Source: a bacterium
GTDB taxonomy: Bacteria; SAR324; XYD2-FULL-50-16
Length of the DNA: 64,000 nt
Reading direction: 5' to 3'
NCBI GenBank assembly: GCA_018829445.1
Contig: JAHJTV010000067.1
Span: 100,062-164,061 of the forward strand
Below are positions 60,789 to 64,000 of the stretch, piece after piece. Positions within the stretch are counted from its first letter, which is position 1; each line of letters begins with the position of its first letter. The notes beneath the pieces were generated by a model, which ran no database searches, was not told the DNA's origin, and saw only the letters and a program-made list of their open reading frames with translations. The translations under genes were made by a program, and so were the position numbers.

Positions 60789-61527
60789 GTTGTTTTATTT
60801 TTTTAAAAGCATTGATGGCGGCGTTCTGTTCAGAATTCTTCTTGCTTTTCCCGGTTCCGATTCCATATATCCGATCTTCAATTAAAAGAGCGGTTACGAA
60901 CTCTTTGTCATGATCGGGTCCCTTTTCTTCGATAACCTTGTAGCTTAACGTTCCCAGCCTGTTTTTCTGTACATACTCCTGAAAATCGGTTTTATAGTCA
61001 ATGGTGGCAAATGTCTCTTCCGCAAGAAAAATCTCCTCTTTAAAGAGAATTTTGATCAGATCGGCTGTCAGGGTAATCCCGAACTCTTGCCGACTGTCGA
61101 GGAATATTGCTGAGAACAGGGCTTCCAATGCATCGGAAAGAATAGACGTTTTTTCCCTCCCCTTTGTTATTTCCTCCCCTTTACCGATAAACAGGTATTT
61201 TCCCAGGTTTATCTTCTGGGCCAGGGTGCTCAGACCTTTCTCGGAAACCAAAACCGCTCTGAATTTTGACAACATCCCTTCCGGTAATTCCGGATAACTG
61301 GTCATCAAATGATCACTGATGACAAACTGTAGAATAGCGTCTCCTAAAAACTCCAGGCGTTCATTGTTCTCACCATTGTTTTCGTGGGCATAGGACTTAT
61401 GGGTTAGCGCCTGAATCAACAGATCTATTTTTTTAAATGTATATCCAATATCATCTTGAAGCTGCAAAAGCTCTTCGAGATTTTCAACCTCAGGGTTTGT
61501 GGTTGAGAGTTGATCTTTTTTTATCAT
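60775..61527 (-). CDS. rnc: Ribonuclease III
   Basis: 250 residues from the ATG at 61525-61527 (GGAAG about 11 nt upstream); a TTG six codons earlier is the other choice. Endonuclease signature NERLEFLGDAILQFVI with its catalytic Glu/Asp, SDALEALFSAIFLD (second acidic pair) and a C-terminal dsRNA-binding domain (GKSKKNSEQNAAINAFKKI). Processes rRNA and other double-stranded RNA. First gene of the operon. Confidence 0.95.
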   Translation of the reverse strand: MIKKDQLSTTNPEVENLEELLQLQDDIGYTFKKIDLLIQALTHKSYAHENNGENNERLEFLGDAILQFVISDHLMTSYPELPEGMLSKFRAVLVSEKGLSTLAQKINLGKYLFIGKGEEITKGREKTSILSDALEALFSAIFLDSRQEFGITLTADLIKILFKEEIFLAEETFATIDYKTDFQEYVQKNRLGTLSYKVIEEKGPDHDKEFVTALLIEDRIYGIGTGKSKKNSEQNAAINAFKKIKQLDET

Positions 61528-61545
61528 CTTAATCGCGACTTCCAA

Positions 61546-61969
61546 ACTGAATTAAAAAAAAACTGAGTTGCCGCTTGAAACCCAAAACCATTAAATCAAG
61601 ATCAAAATCTATCAGGCAAAGGCAGACAGCAGTGCAACCAGTAGCACGGGTTGTCCCTGATTTAATGAGTCTGGATCAAGATTTCAGCTTGTTAATTCCA
61701 AGATTTTTGACAGGAGAAGAATTTATGAACACGTAAGTTAAAAAGCCAACTATCCTGAAAATCCTGTACCGAAATCCGGTTTATTAACATCAGTCATGTA
61801 GTAAGTCTTATGCTAGCACGAGGGGTGTATTTAGCAAACTGTCCTTTTGATCATTGTAATCTGCAAAAACCAATTTGTTGCCAACAACCAAATTGCCTCT
61901 CGACGAACCGGGGATAACTTACTAAATTAAGACTTCGGTCTTTGTTTAAGCTCTTACTTAAAAAATGAT
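61546..61969. other. 424-bp intergenic region between rnc and recQ
   Basis: Divergent promoter space. One imperfect hairpin (CAATTTGTTG / CAACCAAATTG, 61871-61895) lies about 75 bp ahead of the recQ start and may be an operator. No LexA-type CTGT-N8-ACAG site was found by eye. No ORF. Confidence 0.45.
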
Positions 61970-63841
61970 ATGAATCAGGAATTATTACAGGATCAGCGAA
62001 TTATCTCCCCCTTGGAGATTCTCCGAACGATTTTCGGCTACGAGCATTTTCTGGGAATGCAGGAGGAGATAATAGACCATATTATCAGCGGTCAAGATGC
62101 GTTGATCCTGATGCCAACCGGTGGGGGTAAATCTTTGTGCTACCAGATTCCTGCAATGGTGAGAGAGGGCGTCGGTATTATTATCTCCCCACTCATCGCC
62201 TTGATGCAGGATCAAGTTGATGCCATGAGGCAACTGGGGATCAAAGCCTCCTTTTTGAACTCCACCCTCAAGGCAAGTGAAGCAGCGCGGGTTGAAGATG
62301 AGCTGCTGAACAATCGGCTGGATCTGCTCTATGTAGCCCCCGAACGATTATTAACCGATAGGTTTATGTATTTGCTGGAAAAATCTTCCATTTCTCTGTT
62401 TGCCATCGACGAAGTGCATTGTGTTTCTCAATGGGGGCATGATTTTCGCCCTGAATATATCGAACTTTCCATTTTGCAGGATCAATTTCCCACCATTCCC
62501 CGGATAGGTTTAACTGCAACTGCAGATGCAACCACCAGGCAGGAAATTATCAATCGATTGGGTTTGAACAATGCCAGATTGTTTATCTCCAGTTTTGACC
62601 GGCCTAATATTCGCTATCGGGTTGGTCTGAAAAAGAACCCAAAACAACAGCTCCTGGATTTTATTCGCTACGAACAGGAGGATAATTCGGGCATTGTCTA
62701 CTGTCTCAGCCGAAATAAAGTTGAAAGTACCGCAGATTGGCTCTGTGAACATGGATACACGGCTTTACCTTACCATGCAGGGTTAGAGCCTGCAGTCAGA
62801 CTCAAGCATCAACGACGGTTTCTTCAGGAGGAGAGCATCATCATTGTTGCAACCATAGCGTTCGGAATGGGTATCGATAAACCGGATGTCAGGTTTGTTG
62901 CCCACCTGGATCTGCCGAAGAGTATTGAAGCGTATTACCAGGAGACAGGTCGTGCAGGCCGGGACGGGCAGAAAGCGGTTGCCTGGATGGTATATGGACT
63001 TTCTGATCTGGTCATGCAGCGAAAGATGGTTGAAGAGTCAAACGCGGATGAGCAATACAAATGGATCGTCAAACGGAAGCTGGATGCCCTGCTGGGATAT
63101 TGTGAAACATCACAATGCCGACGTCAGGTGATGCTAAACTATTTTGGAGAAGATCCTCCCGATCCTTGCGGCAATTGTGATACTTGCCTGGAACCTGTAC
63201 AAACCTGGGATGGGACAGAAGTCGCCCGAAAAGCCCTGTCATGCATCTACCGCAGTGGACAGCGTTTTGGCGCCAATTACCTTATTGATATGCTGTTGGG
63301 GAATGCCAACGAAAAACTGTTGAGATTCGGTCATGACAAATTATCAACTTTCGGGATAGGCACCGAATTGTCAGTGTCTGAATGGCGATCCGTCTTCAGA
63401 CAATTGATCGCATCGGATATAATAAATGTCGATATCACCGGTTTTGGTGGATTCAGGCTGACAGAGAAGTGCCGGAAGATACTAAAAGGGGATGAGAAGG
63501 TTTTCTTCAGGAAAGATCCCAAAGGCAAAGCAACAAAACAACAAAAGAAAAAAGAGGCTGTTATAGCGTGGGACATGCCCGGACAGGAAGATTTATGGGA
63601 CCAGTTGAAAAGCCTGCGGAAGAAGATAGCCAGTAACCAGGGTGTTCCTGCCTATATTATCTTTAACGATGCGACATTGAGAGAAATGGCCATAGTCCAC
63701 CCCCGGTCACTGCACGAGATGCGGTCGATCACAGGAGTTGGTAAAACCAAACTTGAGCGCTATGGCCAGATGTTTCTAGATGTTCTTCTGGCATCACAAT
63801 CATACCAGCGGTTCCCTGATCAACACCCCCAAAAGAATTGA
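61970..63841 (+). CDS. recQ: ATP-dependent DNA helicase RecQ
   Basis: 623 residues. Walker A LMPTGGGKSLCYQ, motif II FAIDEVHCVSQWGHDFRPEY (DEVH), IGLTATADATTRQEI, FDRPNIRYRV, and motif VI QETGRAGRDGQ. A zinc-binding RQC region follows (YCETSQCRR, GNCDTCLEP), with an HRDC domain at the end (LRKKIASNQGVPAYIIFND, SITGVGKTKLERYG). All three parts of the long RecQ form are present. It unwinds recombination intermediates. Confidence 0.97.
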   Translation: MNQELLQDQRIISPLEILRTIFGYEHFLGMQEEIIDHIISGQDALILMPTGGGKSLCYQIPAMVREGVGIIISPLIALMQDQVDAMRQLGIKASFLNSTLKASEAARVEDELLNNRLDLLYVAPERLLTDRFMYLLEKSSISLFAIDEVHCVSQWGHDFRPEYIELSILQDQFPTIPRIGLTATADATTRQEIINRLGLNNARLFISSFDRPNIRYRVGLKKNPKQQLLDFIRYEQEDNSGIVYCLSRNKVESTADWLCEHGYTALPYHAGLEPAVRLKHQRRFLQEESIIIVATIAFGMGIDKPDVRFVAHLDLPKSIEAYYQETGRAGRDGQKAVAWMVYGLSDLVMQRKMVEESNADEQYKWIVKRKLDALLGYCETSQCRRQVMLNYFGEDPPDPCGNCDTCLEPVQTWDGTEVARKALSCIYRSGQRFGANYLIDMLLGNANEKLLRFGHDKLSTFGIGTELSVSEWRSVFRQLIASDIINVDITGFGGFRLTEKCRKILKGDEKVFFRKDPKGKATKQQKKKEAVIAWDMPGQEDLWDQLKSLRKKIASNQGVPAYIIFNDATLREMAIVHPRSLHEMRSITGVGKTKLERYGQMFLDVLLASQSYQRFPDQHPQKN

Positions 63842-63969
63842 TAAAAACCCAGATCAGTATTAACCCTACAACGATACTTATGAAATGATTCATTGACATA
63901 ACGACACTTATCAGTAGATAATTCCGTCAACCATCCCAAATCATCAACCCACAGGAAGGAGGACGGAAA

Positions 63970-64000
63970 ATGCTGCCAGATATCAGGACGAGCGGTGATA
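63970..64000 (+). CDS. Start of a truncated gene at the window edge
   Basis: ATG at 63970-63972 with a strong AAGGAGG 7 nt upstream, reading MLPDIRTSGD before the window ends. Only ten codons are visible, so no family can be named. The upstream stretch (63868-63915) has two near-copies of ACGAYACTTAT. Confidence 0.4.
   Translation, partial: MLPDIRTSGD

Noticed and set aside
1..64000. CRISPR array, tRNA or rRNA genes
   Set aside because: No regularly spaced identical repeats, no tRNA-like cloverleaf with a CCA end and no rRNA-like block were seen by eye. A tRNAscan or Infernal run would settle this.

Overview
The window looks like a chromosomal segment of an anaerobic, Gram-negative bacterium of the deltaproteobacterial type (Desulfobacterota or a similar lineage). 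This is inferred from gene content, not from a marker tree. The supporting signs are futalosine-route menaquinone genes (mqnB, mqnC, plus a MenG/UbiE methylase), ThyX instead of ThyA, a 2-hydroxyacyl-CoA dehydratase-type activase, many ferredoxin-like iron-sulfur proteins, a reductive-dehalogenase-like protein, an outer-membrane barrel, lipoproteins, and four sigma-54 (bEBP) regulators. No rRNA, tRNA, CRISPR array or intact mobile element was seen. The coding pattern is dense and mostly housekeeping, with a few accessory islands.

Layout. 1-1.8 kb: 3'-truncated (by the window edge) malic enzyme/phosphotransacetylase fusion. 2.5-9.1 kb: an accessory block with an MFS carrier, a GAF sigma-54 activator, a divergent cytoplasmic RdhA-like corrinoid/Fe-S protein, a nitroreductase and an FMN 2-hydroxyacid dehydrogenase. 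GC-rich palindromic repeats punctuate this block. 9.2-13.4 kb: EamA exporter, CoA-binding protein, acyl-CoA dehydrogenase behind a TetR-type operator, and an HTH-PAS regulator behind its own dyads. 13.7-22.2 kb: two paralogous ~1040-residue TPR-GAF-sigma-54 regulators, facing each other, enclose a DAHP synthase gene and an activase gene. The DAHP synthase gene has an undescribed-looking attenuator: a 25-residue leader peptide rich in Tyr/Phe/Trp followed by two coupled terminators. 22.5-27.4 kb: an operon of SNF2 helicase, a ~600-residue partner and a small coiled-coil protein. 27.6-36.7 kb: envelope proteins, HAD phosphatase, receiver protein, AEC transporter, Tat-lipoprotein D-aminoacylase, and a NifX/DUF134/FmdB metal-related cluster next to an IS1182-like remnant. 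37-49 kb: thyX, a ferredoxin-type protein, enoyl-CoA hydratase, NUDIX, upp, tsaB-rimI-ddl-mqnB, ferredoxin, mqnC, mnmG. 49-57 kb: PAS-GAF histidine kinase with receiver, glgC, and an NtrY/NtrX-like pair. 57-64 kb: TPR protein, the rnc-rluB-secreted protein-menG operon, and recQ.

How it fits together. Regulation stands out: sigma-54 activators, two kinase/receiver pairs, several dyad operators and one ribosome-dependent attenuator serve quite ordinary metabolic genes. The most interesting items are the aromatic leader with tandem, mutually exclusive hairpins upstream of the DAHP synthase gene; the NtrX-like regulator whose GAFTGA loop reads GSFPGA; the orphan cytoplasmic RdhA with its dyad-rich divergent promoter; the SNF2/partner operon; and at least three families of dispersed palindromic repeats, including one perfect 34-bp-arm hairpin.

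All family assignments were made by eye from protein motifs. No database search or folding program was run.
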